The notes: generated by a model not told the origin, from the letters alone. A stretch of 64,000 nt of DNA from Aureimonas glaciei (GCF_014643375.1 NZ_BMJJ01000001.1:1-64000), one strand, 5' to 3'; positions 35,003 through 44,534 are shown, counted from the stretch's first letter. Numbers and translations are program-made.

Positions 35003-37156
35003 CTACTGGAACAGGCGCAGGACGTTCTGCTGCGAGGAGTTGGCGATCGACAGCGCCTGGATGCCCAGCTGCTGCTTGGTCTGCAGGGCCTGCAGCTTCG
35101 TCGACTCTTCCGACAGGTCGGCGTCGACGAGGTTGCTGACGCCCTTGTCGATGGTGTCCATCAGCGTGTCGACGAAGGAGGTCTGCATGTCGATGCGGCT
35201 GGAGACCGCGCCGAGGTTGGAGGCCGCGGTGGTGAGCTTGCTGATCGCATCGTTCACGACCGAAACGTAGGCCGTGATCGCCTGGCGGATCTTGTCGCCG
35301 GTGTCGGCACCAAGAGACGTCAGCTTCGCCGAGGAGATATCGATCGTATCGACCGAAACCTGCTGAGCAGCCTTCGTGGCGTTGACGTCCGAGATCGAAA
35401 CGGACGCCGTGTTGCCGCGGCCGGCGGTGGTGAAGATGACCTTGCCGGCATCAGCGCCGATCAGGCCGACGCTTGCCGAGACTCCGGTCACGCCGGCATT
35501 CGTCAAGGCCCGGTTCAGAACCGTGACGTAGTTGCCGGCGTCGTTGATCGTGCCCGTACCGACGCTGAGCGCAGCATCGATCGTTGCCTTGTCGATCGTC
35601 ACCAGCTTGGACGAACCACCATTGACGCTGACGTCGAACTGGATCTTGTCGTCGGCGTCGAGGGTGATCGGGCCGGTGAAAGTGCCGCTCGAAACCTTCG
35701 CCTTTTCGGAATAAGGCAGACCGGTCGCCGTGGCGATTTCCTTCGAGACACCTGCCGCGTCAGTGTAGGTCACGCCGGTCATTTCGACGGTCTTGTCGGC
35801 ACCCACGGTCTTGCCAGTGATCACCAGCTCACCGCCAACCTGCGATGCAACCGCATAGGTGCTGAAGTTGCCTGCGCCGTTCAGGGCGGACACGAGGCTC
35901 GTCAGGGACGCACCGGGTGTGATGTCATAGGTGTGCGTGTTGCCGCCATCGAACTTGAACGACAGCTGCATCTTGTCGGTCGCATTTGCCGTGAAGTTCG
36001 CGATGTTGAGGCTGGTCGACGAGATCTGGGCATTGCCCGCACCCAGCCGAACCGTCGTCGTCGGTGCCGTCAGGCCCAGCGCGGAGCCACCAGCGACCGC
36101 GGTCGGAACGGCCACGATCTGAACGCCGTTGAGCGCGCCGGGCAGCTTGTTGCGGACCGCGAGCGTGCCGTTGTCGACATAGGCCTCGAGATTTCCGATT
36201 TCGGCGCCGGGCTGAGCGTTGAAGGCAGCAACCAGTTCATTGACGCTATCGACGACATTGTCGGCGTTACCGACGGCCAAGATGTCAGCCTGCAAGATCT
36301 GCACGGTCCGCGGTGTGGCCGTCTGTGCACCGGTTGTCCCGTCGATGCTGATCTCGTTGATGGTGAACTCGATACCGTCGACACCAGCAGCGAAGGTTGC
36401 AGGGGTGAAGCCGGCATAGGAAGCCGATGCCTGGACAGAAACCGCGCCGGCATCCGTGAGAACCGCGGCCGTGAGGCCCGTGTCCGTTGCGTCGACGAGG
36501 CCCGCCGTCGAGGTGTTGCCCGTAGCCGAAGCGGAGACCGTGCCACCGAAGGCGAGATCGCGTCCGCCCGAGCTGAGGGAGACCTTGGCGTCGATGATGC
36601 CGTTCTTGGCGTCGTCCGCATTGGCGTCGAACAGCGCGACGTTGGAGATATCGACACCGATCGTGCCGATGGTCGCAGCGCCGGTGGTGTCACGCGAGAA
36701 GGAGGAAACCACAGTCTTCGTCGAGCTGAAGCCCGTGGCAGCGGAGTCGATCGAGAGCCAGTTCTCGCCCGAGAAGGTCGAGGACGAGGCGATAGACTTC
36801 AGCTGGTTCTGGAGCTCGGAGATTTCCTTCTGGATGACTTCGCGATCGACGCCGTCCTGGGTGGCGGCGGTCAGCTTCGACTTGATTTCGTCGAGAACGT
36901 CCTTGGCCTTGTTGAGGCCCTGATAGGCGGTGTCGACCGTAGCGGCGCCGAGGCTCAGCGCGTCCTTCACGGTCGCCAGCGACTTGTTGTCGGACTTCAG
37001 CGTGGTCGAGATCGCCCAGTAGGCCGCGTTGTCCTTGGCTTCGCCGATCTTCAGGCCGGTGGCGACGCGGTTCTGCGTGGTCTCGAGCGCCGAGTTCGTC
37101 TGCTGCAGCGTGCGCAGAGCGGTCGTGGCCGAGGCATTGAAATTGATGGAGGTCAT
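35003..37156 (-). CDS. Large flagellin, 717 residues
   Basis: The secreted flagellar filament subunit. The N-terminal D0/D1 coiled-coil region (MTSINFNASATTALRTLQQT ... TGLKIGEAKDNAAYWAIS) covers about 1-150 and the C-terminal D0/D1 (SRIDMQTSFVDTLMDTIDKG ... IANSSQQNVLRLFQ) covers about 620-717. The middle of about 460 residues is Thr/Ala/Val/Gly-rich, probably forming large surface domains. Alphaproteobacterial flagellins are usually 300-430 residues, so this one is markedly enlarged. Codon third positions look less GC-rich than in neighbouring genes. No other flagellar gene is in the window. Confidence 0.9.
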   Translation of the reverse strand: MTSINFNASATTALRTLQQTNSALETTQNRVATGLKIGEAKDNAAYWAISTTLKSDNKSLATVKDALSLGAATVDTAYQGLNKAKDVLDEIKSKLTAATQDGVDREVIQKEISELQNQLKSIASSSTFSGENWLSIDSAATGFSSTKTVVSSFSRDTTGAATIGTIGVDISNVALFDANADDAKNGIIDAKVSLSSGGRDLAFGGTVSASATGNTSTAGLVDATDTGLTAAVLTDAGAVSVQASASYAGFTPATFAAGVDGIEFTINEISIDGTTGAQTATPRTVQILQADILAVGNADNVVDSVNELVAAFNAQPGAEIGNLEAYVDNGTLAVRNKLPGALNGVQIVAVPTAVAGGSALGLTAPTTTVRLGAGNAQISSTSLNIANFTANATDKMQLSFKFDGGNTHTYDITPGASLTSLVSALNGAGNFSTYAVASQVGGELVITGKTVGADKTVEMTGVTYTDAAGVSKEIATATGLPYSEKAKVSSGTFTGPITLDADDKIQFDVSVNGGSSKLVTIDKATIDAALSVGTGTINDAGNYVTVLNRALTNAGVTGVSASVGLIGADAGKVIFTTAGRGNTASVSISDVNATKAAQQVSVDTIDISSAKLTSLGADTGDKIRQAITAYVSVVNDAISKLTTAASNLGAVSSRIDMQTSFVDTLMDTIDKGVSNLVDADLSEESTKLQALQTKQQLGIQALSIANSSQQNVLRLFQ

Positions 37157-37549
37157 GAGGTTCGTCCCAAAACGAGAAAGCGGGACATGACGGCGGACCG
37201 TCGAACAGCATCGGCTTCATGCCTGCGGTGAGAGGGCTCGCCTCGTCGGACCGCTGCTGTGAGGACCGTTCTAGGGCCGGTTCGTGAAAGAAATACTAAG
37301 AGGGATCGGTCTTAAAACAGGGATACGCTTTCAATCTGCAACGGCTTAAAGAGCGCAATGGCTTTAAGCACGGTTAGGCTGAAAGCCGGACTGGCCATAA
37401 CGTCTTGCCGCCATAAAGGCTTGTCCGGCATAAAGACGATCCTGACAGAAGGCCTGAGCAGGATTAAAGTCTGATTAACCTTAAATGCCGATGATGCTTT
37501 AAGCCATGAGTCTATTATCATCGCGCCCGGGGCGCTGCGGAGACAAGCG
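37157..37549. promoter_or_regulatory. AT-rich flagellin leader with CTTTAAGC repeats
   Basis: 393 bp between divergent genes, clearly richer in A+T than its surroundings at 37280-37520. It holds a perfect 8-bp inverted repeat GCTTAAAG (37344) / CTTTAAGC (37362) with a 10-nt spacer, and a third CTTTAAGC at 37497. It must contain the flagellin promoter. I see no clean flagellar sigma-28 or sigma-54 site. The repeats are candidate regulator sites. Confidence 0.5.
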
Positions 37550-37825
37550 ATGACGGGTTTCGTCAAGGAGATGGACGCCTGGAACGCGCCGGAGATCGGC
37601 CGCGTGCTGCGCACCCGCGGCCGGCTGCATATCGTCACCGCCGTCGAAAAGACCGAGCGCCGCTTCGAGGCCGTCGGCATGGTCACGGAGATCGCGGGCG
37701 CTGCCTGCCGGGTGACGCTGCGCCCGCTGACGCCGGACGAGCTCTCCGCCCGCCGGGCCGCGACGGCGAAGGCCGAAGGCGCCACCGTCACCGCCGCGCC
37801 GCGGTTTTGCGGGCGGGGAAACTAA
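37550..37825 (+). CDS. Uncharacterised small protein beside flagellin
   Basis: A 91-residue frame with strongly GC-ending codons as in real genes of this genome and CGGAGAC before its ATG. It begins MTGFVKEMDAWNAPEIGRVL, has a mixed hydrophobic core (HIVTAVEKTERRFEAVGMVT) and an Ala-rich C-terminus with one Cys. No family is recognised. It is divergent from the flagellin and ends just before a repeat-A pair. It could be a local regulator, but nothing in the sequence proves it. Confidence 0.5.
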   Translation: MTGFVKEMDAWNAPEIGRVLRTRGRLHIVTAVEKTERRFEAVGMVTEIAGAACRVTLRPLTPDELSARRAATAKAEGATVTAAPRFCGRGN

Positions 37826-37894
37826 GGCGCCGCGCACCTATCCCAGCTCGTGGCAAGCCACCCTCGTGGTAAGCCACCCTTGTGGTCACCCCAC

Positions 37895-37927
37895 ACCCTC
37901 ATGGTGAGCTTGTCGAACCACGAGGGC
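37895..37927 (+). repeat. Dispersed repeat A, copy 3 (TGGT/ACCA subtype)
   Basis: Same hairpin as at 34705, with loop GAGCTTGTCGA. It lies in the gap 37826-38222 before acsA, right of the flagellin locus. A degenerate partial copy (CCACCCTCGTGGTAAGCC) precedes it at about 37859. Confidence 0.85.
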
Positions 37928-37987
37928 TCCAGCCAGCGCCCATCTGCCCCCGCAGCGCCAGGCCAACCCCGCTCCACCGCGGTGCCG

Positions 37988-38020
37988 ACCCTCGTGGTTC
38001 GACAGGCTCACCATGAGGGT
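37988..38020 (-). repeat. Dispersed repeat A, copy 4 (inverted, TGGT/ACCA subtype)
   Basis: The inverse of copy 3, 60 bp away. The remainder of the gap up to acsA (38021-38222) should hold the acsA promoter; no clear elements are seen. Confidence 0.85.
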
Positions 38021-38222
38021 GAGGGGTTGCACCGTAGTGATGGGCATTTGCCAGGAGGGTGAATTGGGCAGGGAGGCTGGCTCCCCCGCACCCGCCCCGC
38101 GAAAGTATGAGCCCTTCCCGCTGGACCCTTTTCCGCTCTGCTCCTAAGTTGCCCCCCATCGCGCCGGCGGCAAAAGCCCGGCGACCGCGGCGGAAGCTGC
38201 AGGAAACGGCGGGGAGGCCAAG

Positions 38223-40172
<1,950 letters not shown>

Positions 40173-40298
40173 CGCGGTCTGGCTGGTGCGGCGGACCGGC
40201 TGCCGGCCCGGAGGCCGGCCAGCGCAACGGCCAACGTGGGCGTGTTTGCGGCAGACAGGAGGAGTCGCGGCAGCAGCAGCGGCAGAAGCCTCGCCGCC

Positions 40299-40314
40299 TG
40301 ACACACGTGAAACA
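40299..40314 (+). promoter_or_regulatory. Half-conserved parS-like sequence after acsA
   Basis: TGACACACGTGAAACA keeps the right half of parS exactly but has three changes in the left half. Weak; listed because several such sites occur in the window. Confidence 0.2.
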
Positions 40315-40337
40315 CGGGGGCGCCACCCTGTCCGCCT

Positions 40338-40367
40338 CGTCATCTCGGCCTTGAGCCGGGATCCATG
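40338..40367 (+). repeat. Dispersed repeat B, copy 3
   Basis: CGTCATCTCGGCCTTGAGCC then GGGATCCATGCC, a diverged version of the 18753 element; first of four copies in the acsA-smORF gap (40173-40776). Confidence 0.75.
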
Positions 40368-40420
40368 CCCCGGCGTTTGTGGAGTTTCTCCGGTCGATCG
40401 TCGGAGCGCGGTGATGTCAG

Positions 40421-40456
40421 GGCATGGATCCCCGGCGCTGAAGTCGAGGATGACGA
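40421..40456 (-). repeat. Dispersed repeat B, copy 4 (inverted)
   Basis: GGCATGGATCCCCGGCGCTG followed by AAGTCGAGGATGACGA; inverted relative to copy 3, with a diverged centre. Confidence 0.7.
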
Positions 40457-40518
40457 GATTTGGGGAAGCCACATGCCCGTGAACGCTCACCGCTAGCCTA
40501 CGCCGCGACCTCCCATTT

Positions 40519-40556
40519 CGTCATCCTCGGGGGCCATGGCCCCGGGGATCCATGCC
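40519..40556 (+). repeat. Dispersed repeat B, copy 5
   Basis: CGTCATCCTCGG, then a self-complementary GGGGCCATGGCCCC core, then GGGATCCATGCC. The flanks are conserved but the loop is replaced by a palindrome. Confidence 0.7.
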
Positions 40557-40616
40557 GAAACGACCGCACCATCACTCCGGTTCAGGAAGGGCGTCCGTGC
40601 TGCCAACGAATTGGAA

Positions 40617-40643
40617 TGGATTCCGGGTCAAGCCCGGGTGACG
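40617..40643 (-). repeat. Dispersed repeat B, copy 6 (inverted)
   Basis: TGGATTCCGGGTCAAGC then CCGGGTGACG; inverted relative to copy 5. Copies 3/4 and 5/6 form two inverted pairs, the same arrangement as at 18.75-18.89 kb. Confidence 0.7.
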
Positions 40644-40776
40644 ATAACCGGCAGAGATCAGGCCGGCGGAAGCTTCACTGCGCCGGCTTACAACCTCTAC
40701 CCGCTCCTCGGCCGCCGCCAATCCCCCTGCCTTCCCCGTGGCTTGCGCAAAGCTGGCGCGATTTTCTCCACCCCCC

Positions 40777-40805
40777 TTGCGCTGCCTCATTTCGCGCCCC
40801 ATACT
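40777..40805 (+). promoter_or_regulatory. Probable promoter of the 25-codon unit
   Basis: TTGCGC (40777-40782) and CATACT (40800-40805) are separated by exactly 17 bp, a good housekeeping-sigma arrangement. It lies 38 bp before the small ORF start, in an otherwise AT-poor gap. Confidence 0.5.
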
Positions 40806-40842
40806 TTCTTTCGTGTTCAACGCAGTGAAAGGAGGTGATCCA

Positions 40843-40920
40843 ATGTCGAGTGATTTCCAAATGCCGGCTGGGTCTTTGTATCTCGGTGTTTCCAAGGAGC
40901 AGTCTCCTTCACGCGCTTAA
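40843..40920 (+). CDS. 25-residue small ORF with extended Shine-Dalgarno
   Basis: The ATG is preceded directly by AAAGGAGGTGATCCA (40828-40842), a 15-nt exact complement of the 16S rRNA 3' end with ideal 7-nt spacing from AGGAGG. The product is MSSDFQMPAGSLYLGVSKEQ plus five residues. Inside the ORF, AAGGAG-CAGT-CTCCTT (40894-40909) forms a hairpin, and its CTCCTT could instead pair with the Shine-Dalgarno. A promoter precedes it and a strong terminator ends the unit at 41010, so the transcript should be about 200 nt. Family unknown; it may be a peptide, a regulatory RNA, or both. Confidence 0.6.
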   Translation: MSSDFQMPAGSLYLGVSKEQSPSRA

Positions 40921-40973
40921 GATATGTCGATCCGGCTCGGGTCCGACGACCGCCGGCATGACAGACTTCACGG

Positions 40974-41010
40974 GGCCGCTTCTCAGGGATGGGAAGCGGC
41001 CTTTTGTGTT
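40974..41010 (+). terminator. Intrinsic terminator of the 25-codon unit
   Basis: GGCCGCTTC and GAAGCGGCC form a perfect 9-bp stem around a 10-nt loop, followed by TTTTGTGTT. It lies 54 bp after the small ORF stop. Between here and the doc gene end (41149) I see nothing further. Confidence 0.88.
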
Positions 41011-41148
41011 TCAGGGGGAGAAGGCTGGAACGTTCCTGCTTAAGGCCGTGGGACCTGAGCTGCGAAGGGTGGGGCATGGCGTTTGTGTCTTGAAATCGCC
41101 GATCATCCGCCAAAAACAGAGCGCCGACCCTGCCGCTCGAGGACAGGC

Positions 41149-41553
41149 TTAACCGCCAGACTGTCCTATCGGCCTGCACGAGTTAGCAATCCACTCGCAG
41201 AGTTCGGCTTCGCTCAGGCTTCCGTCGGCCAGCGATAGCCAGACGGCCACCCGCGCGTCCTCGTCGATCTGCGCAAGGCTCTGGCCGTGGACTTCCAAAA
41301 AGGCGTTGGTGACGAGATAGGAAGCGCGCTTGTTGCCGTCGACGAAGGGATGGTTCTTGGCGAGTCCATAGGCCAGCGACGCCGCCGCACTCGCAAGGGT
41401 CGGCGCATCGGCGTGGGCCAAGTGGCTGGCGGCACGCCCGATTGCCGATTCGAGAAGACCCTGGTCCCGAATGCCGGGGGCCGTCCGTCGTTCGCGGCTT
41501 TCTGCTGCGTGGATACGGATGACCGCCCGGACGGTCGGGAGGAAAATCTCCAT
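41149..41553 (-). CDS. doc: Doc/Fic-family toxin
   Basis: A 134-residue death-on-curing protein of the Fic fold. The active-site motif HPFVDGNKRASY is intact; Doc phosphorylates EF-Tu in characterised systems. The N-terminus MEIFLPTVRAVIRIHAAE and the RDQGLLESAIGRA segment are typical of Doc. It starts 3 bp after the stop of a 49-residue upstream gene, the presumed antitoxin. Intact. Confidence 0.88.
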   Translation of the reverse strand: MEIFLPTVRAVIRIHAAESRERRTAPGIRDQGLLESAIGRAASHLAHADAPTLASAAASLAYGLAKNHPFVDGNKRASYLVTNAFLEVHGQSLAQIDEDARVAVWLSLADGSLSEAELCEWIANSCRPIGQSGG

Positions 41554-41556
41554 CCG

Positions 41557-41706
41557 CTATTTCGCGAGTTCTTCCATGACGCGCTTGTCACGCTGCATGA
41601 TGCGACGGGCAGCCTCGACGAAGGCATCGTCGTCGCCAAAGCGGACTTCCCGCGGCTCCGGTGTCTCGGCCCGCTCGTCTGCGCGCACTTTGCGGACGTC
41701 TCCCAT
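41557..41706 (-). CDS. Small antitoxin partner of Doc
   Basis: A 49-residue acidic protein: MGDVRKVRADERAETPEPR, then FGDDDAFVEAARRIMQRDKR and a C-terminal VMEELAK. AGGAGG lies 6 bp before the ATG at 41706; an in-frame ATG at 41745 is less favoured. The C-terminal helix resembles tails that cover the Doc active site. It lacks the N-terminal DNA-binding domain of Phd, so autoregulation may need another factor or an unrecognised fold. Confidence 0.72.
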   Translation of the reverse strand: MGDVRKVRADERAETPEPREVRFGDDDAFVEAARRIMQRDKRVMEELAK

Positions 41707-41829
41707 GACAGCCTCCTGAATATGAACCGATCTCGATGACGCCAATGTATGAGCTTTCGGGTTCTGCGTCCAACGACACGCGCGACCAGGCTGCCTTTCG
41801 CCGAGCCCCGAAGCCGAGGCAATGGCGCC

Positions 41830-43146
41830 TCACCGATACAGATCCGCCCGCGTCGGCGGTAGGCCGGAGGCCCCGCGGTGGCGGCGGGAGGACAGCGTCT
41901 GGTAGAGGCAGACGGTGTTGCGCTCAAACGAGATCGCGCAGGCCGCGAGATAGGCGAGCCAGAGCCGCGTCTTCGGCGCGCCGACTTCGGCGGCGCTCTC
42001 GTCGTAGCGGGCGAGCAGCCGGTCGTGCCAGTGGCGGCAGGTGCGCTGGTAGTGCTCGCGCAGGGCCTCCACGTCGTGCACTTCGAAACCGTTCTGCTCC
42101 AGGCTCTTCACCGTGGTGCCGATGTTGTCGAGCTCGCCGCCGGGAAAGATGTATTTGGTCAGCAGCGCGAACTCCGGCCGCTTGCGGCGAAAGACGCGGT
42201 CGGTGCGCTTGGCCGGCCTGGTGATGGCGTGGTGCAGGAAGAGGCCGTCCTTGGTCATCACCCGCTTCACCGTGCGGTAATAGGTCGGGTAGTTGTCGAT
42301 GCCGATATGCTCCTGGATGCCGATGGCCGCGACCTTGTCGAATTTTCCCTCGATGGTCGAATAGTCGCGCAGCTCGATCCGCACCCGGTCCTCGAGGCCG
42401 AGCCGCCTCACCTTCTCCTGGCCATAGGCGACCTGCTGCTCCGACAGCGTCACGCCGAGCGCGGTGACGCCGTAATGCTGCGCGGCATAGCAGGACAAGG
42501 CGCCCCAGCCGCAGCCGATGTCGAGCAGCCGGTCGCCGGGCTGGAGGCGCAGCTTGCGGCAGATCAGCTCCAGCTTGTCCTGTTGCATCCGGTCGATGTC
42601 GTTGTCCCAGTCGGTGCAATAGGCGCAGGTGTAGACCATCTCCCGGTCGAGCCAGAGCGCGTAGAAGGCGTTGGAGACGTCGTAGTGATAGGCGATGTTC
42701 TTCTTGTTCTCGGCCGGGCTGCCGTCACTCGGCTTTTCCTCGGCCACCGCCTCCAGCGGCCAGGGCCCGCCACGGGGCAGGAACAGGAATTTCAGATTGG
42801 TGCGCAGCGCCAGCATCTTGTCGACCGTCCGGCGGAATTCGGCCGTCTTCACCCTCGGACGGTGGGCGACGAGATCGAAGATCGAGCCGTTGACGAGGTC
42901 GATGCGGCCGGCGACCCAGAGATTGGCGAGCGTGTCCATGGTCGGCCGGCGGATCAGGGCGGCGACGAGGTTCTCGTCGGCGAAGGCGATCGCAAAGGCG
43001 TCGTCGGAAAGGTCTGACGGCACGCGCGAGCCGTCCCACAGCCGGAAGCCGAGATCGAGGCCGAGGCGCTCCCGCGCATGGGCGAGAAATGTCCGGAAGG
43101 CATCCGCCCGCGCCTGCACCTTGCCGTCCGCAATCCTGACATCCAT
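41830..43146 (-). CDS. cfa: Cyclopropane-fatty-acid synthase family methyltransferase
   Basis: A 438-residue SAM-dependent enzyme that modifies unsaturated acyl chains of membrane phospholipids. SAM motif I is LLDIGCGWGALSCYAAQHYG; YHYDVSNAFYALWLDREMVYTCAYC, GVTLSEQQVAYG and the later EHIGIDNYPTYY are family signatures. An N-terminal domain of about 120 residues precedes the catalytic part, as in CFA synthases. Monocistronic; a parS-like palindrome lies about 100 bp upstream. Confidence 0.9.
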   Translation of the reverse strand: MDVRIADGKVQARADAFRTFLAHARERLGLDLGFRLWDGSRVPSDLSDDAFAIAFADENLVAALIRRPTMDTLANLWVAGRIDLVNGSIFDLVAHRPRVKTAEFRRTVDKMLALRTNLKFLFLPRGGPWPLEAVAEEKPSDGSPAENKKNIAYHYDVSNAFYALWLDREMVYTCAYCTDWDNDIDRMQQDKLELICRKLRLQPGDRLLDIGCGWGALSCYAAQHYGVTALGVTLSEQQVAYGQEKVRRLGLEDRVRIELRDYSTIEGKFDKVAAIGIQEHIGIDNYPTYYRTVKRVMTKDGLFLHHAITRPAKRTDRVFRRKRPEFALLTKYIFPGGELDNIGTTVKSLEQNGFEVHDVEALREHYQRTCRHWHDRLLARYDESAAEVGAPKTRLWLAYLAACAISFERNTVCLYQTLSSRRHRGASGLPPTRADLYR

Positions 43147-43243
43147 CGCCCAGCTCCCGCTTTCCCCTGGGGCAAGCTAAGACGATCCTGCGCGCCTTGT
43201 CACGCGGCCTTGCTGCAACATGTGAGGGCGGGAAGGCCGTGCG

Positions 43244-43259
43244 TGTCTCACGTGAGACA
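43244..43259. promoter_or_regulatory. Perfect palindrome resembling parS
   Basis: TGTCTCACGTGAGACA is a perfect palindrome (18 bp with its flanking G and C). It differs from parS by two symmetric changes (T to C, A to G). It lies between the divergent cfa and TonB/TolA-like genes, so it could be a ParB site variant or an operator for either gene. Confidence 0.45.
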
Positions 43260-43282
43260 CTGGCCGGGATAGGAAATGCCGA

Positions 43283-43837
43283 ATGCGATGGACCCCTGGG
43301 ATGAAGATGGCTCGATCTGGCGGAAGGACCGTGGCGCTCGCTGCCCTGCTCCTGTCGGCCCCGGTCGCGGGCTGGGCGCAGGAGGCCATGGAGGCGCCGC
43401 AGCCCGACCTTCCCCCGATCTCCGGAACGGCGACCGATGTCCCCGGGCTCCCCGCGCCGGCGGGGGTCGCGCCGGATGGGGCTGCGTCGGACGCCGCGAC
43501 GAGCCCGGCGTCGCCGGTCCGGCCCTCCTTCGTGCCGGGCGGCCCCGAACTTCTCCCGGGCGTGCTCGACAGCCAGATCCAGAAATGCTGGTCGGTCCCG
43601 GTGATGACGGGCGACCTCGCCGAGGGCGGCATCGCCCGCATCCGGGTGACTTTTCTGCCGGACGGGTCGCTCGCCGCCCCGCCGGCGATCATCGACAAGC
43701 CGGCAGGACGGCTCGGCGGCGTGTTCGCCGAAAGCGCCGCGGCCGCCATCACCAAATGCGCGCCCTACAAACTGCCGCCGGAGCAGTATGAGAGCTGGAA
43801 GGACGTCACGCTGATCTTCGACACCCTCGATTTCTGA
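43283..43837 (+). CDS. Exported TonB/TolA C-terminal-domain protein
   Basis: A 184-residue protein with a signal peptide (VALAALLLSAPVAGWAQ, cleavage after AQ), a Pro/Ala-rich linker about 35-85, and a C-terminal domain of about 90 residues (DSQIQKCWSVP ... IRVTFLPDGSLAAPP ... ITKCAPYKLPPEQYESWKDV) like the TolA C-terminus of alphaproteobacteria, with its conserved Cys pair. Unlike TolA or TonB it has no inner-membrane anchor or long helix, so it would be a free periplasmic domain. AGGAAAT precedes the start. Confidence 0.75.
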   Translation: MRWTPGMKMARSGGRTVALAALLLSAPVAGWAQEAMEAPQPDLPPISGTATDVPGLPAPAGVAPDGAASDAATSPASPVRPSFVPGGPELLPGVLDSQIQKCWSVPVMTGDLAEGGIARIRVTFLPDGSLAAPPAIIDKPAGRLGGVFAESAAAAITKCAPYKLPPEQYESWKDVTLIFDTLDF

Positions 43838-43903
43838 AGCGTCCCCGGATGTCGTCCCGGCATCCTCCCCCGTTCGGCCCCGCCCTCAGCGAAAGTCCCG
43901 CTC

Positions 43904-44473
43904 ATGCGTCTTCCCCTCGTCGATCCCGCCGACCTCACCGAGGCGCAAAAGCCCCTCTATGCCGACATGAAGGCCGGCATCGCGGAAAAATTCACCGGCT
44001 TCAAGGCCGTGGACAGGGAAGAGCGGTTGCTCGGCCCGTGGAATCCCTGGCTGCACGAGCCGAAGACCGGCAGCGCGATCTGGGCCCTGACCAGGGCCCT
44101 CACGGAAAACTCCTGCCTGCCCGACAACATCCGCCAGATCGCCATCCTCGTCGTCGGCGTGGATTTCGACGCGGCCTACGAGATCTATGCTCACATCGCC
44201 GTCGCCGAACGCGACGGCTTCAGCCCAGCCCGCCTGCAGACCATGCTGGCCGGCGACAAGCCGGACGACCTGACCCCGGAGGAGGAGATCGCGCACGACG
44301 TGACCTTCGCCCTGATCGGCGGCGGCGCCCTGCCGGACGACATGTATGCCGCGGCCGTGGGCGCCTTTGGCCCGCAGGGCACACACGAGCTGATCACCCT
44401 GGTCGGGCTCTACTGCATGGTCTCGGTAACGCTGAACGGTTTCGACGTGCCGGTGCCCGACGAGGACGCCTGA
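43904..44473 (+). CDS. Carboxymuconolactone decarboxylase-family protein
   Basis: A 189-residue all-helical protein of the AhpD/CMD fold. NSCLPDNIRQIAILVVGVDF followed by AAYEIYAHIAVAERDGF matches the family core, where the YE...H positions are kept. The CxxC redox pair of AhpD is absent, so peroxidase-partner activity is unlikely and a lyase or isomerase role is possible. It lies 66 bp after the TonB/TolA-like gene with no obvious link. Confidence 0.8.
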   Translation: MRLPLVDPADLTEAQKPLYADMKAGIAEKFTGFKAVDREERLLGPWNPWLHEPKTGSAIWALTRALTENSCLPDNIRQIAILVVGVDFDAAYEIYAHIAVAERDGFSPARLQTMLAGDKPDDLTPEEEIAHDVTFALIGGGALPDDMYAAAVGAFGPQGTHELITLVGLYCMVSVTLNGFDVPVPDEDA

Positions 44474-44534
44474 AGCGCGTCGCGTCGCCGTTTTCTCCTG
44501 CAGGATTGAGCAAGCGCGAGCGCCCCACCCCATC

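Noticed and set aside
37463-37490. TAAAGTCT ... GCCGATGA resembling a flagellar sigma-28 promoter on the plus strand
   Set aside because: The gap between the two halves is 14 nt rather than the usual 11, and it points toward the small hypothetical gene, not the flagellin.
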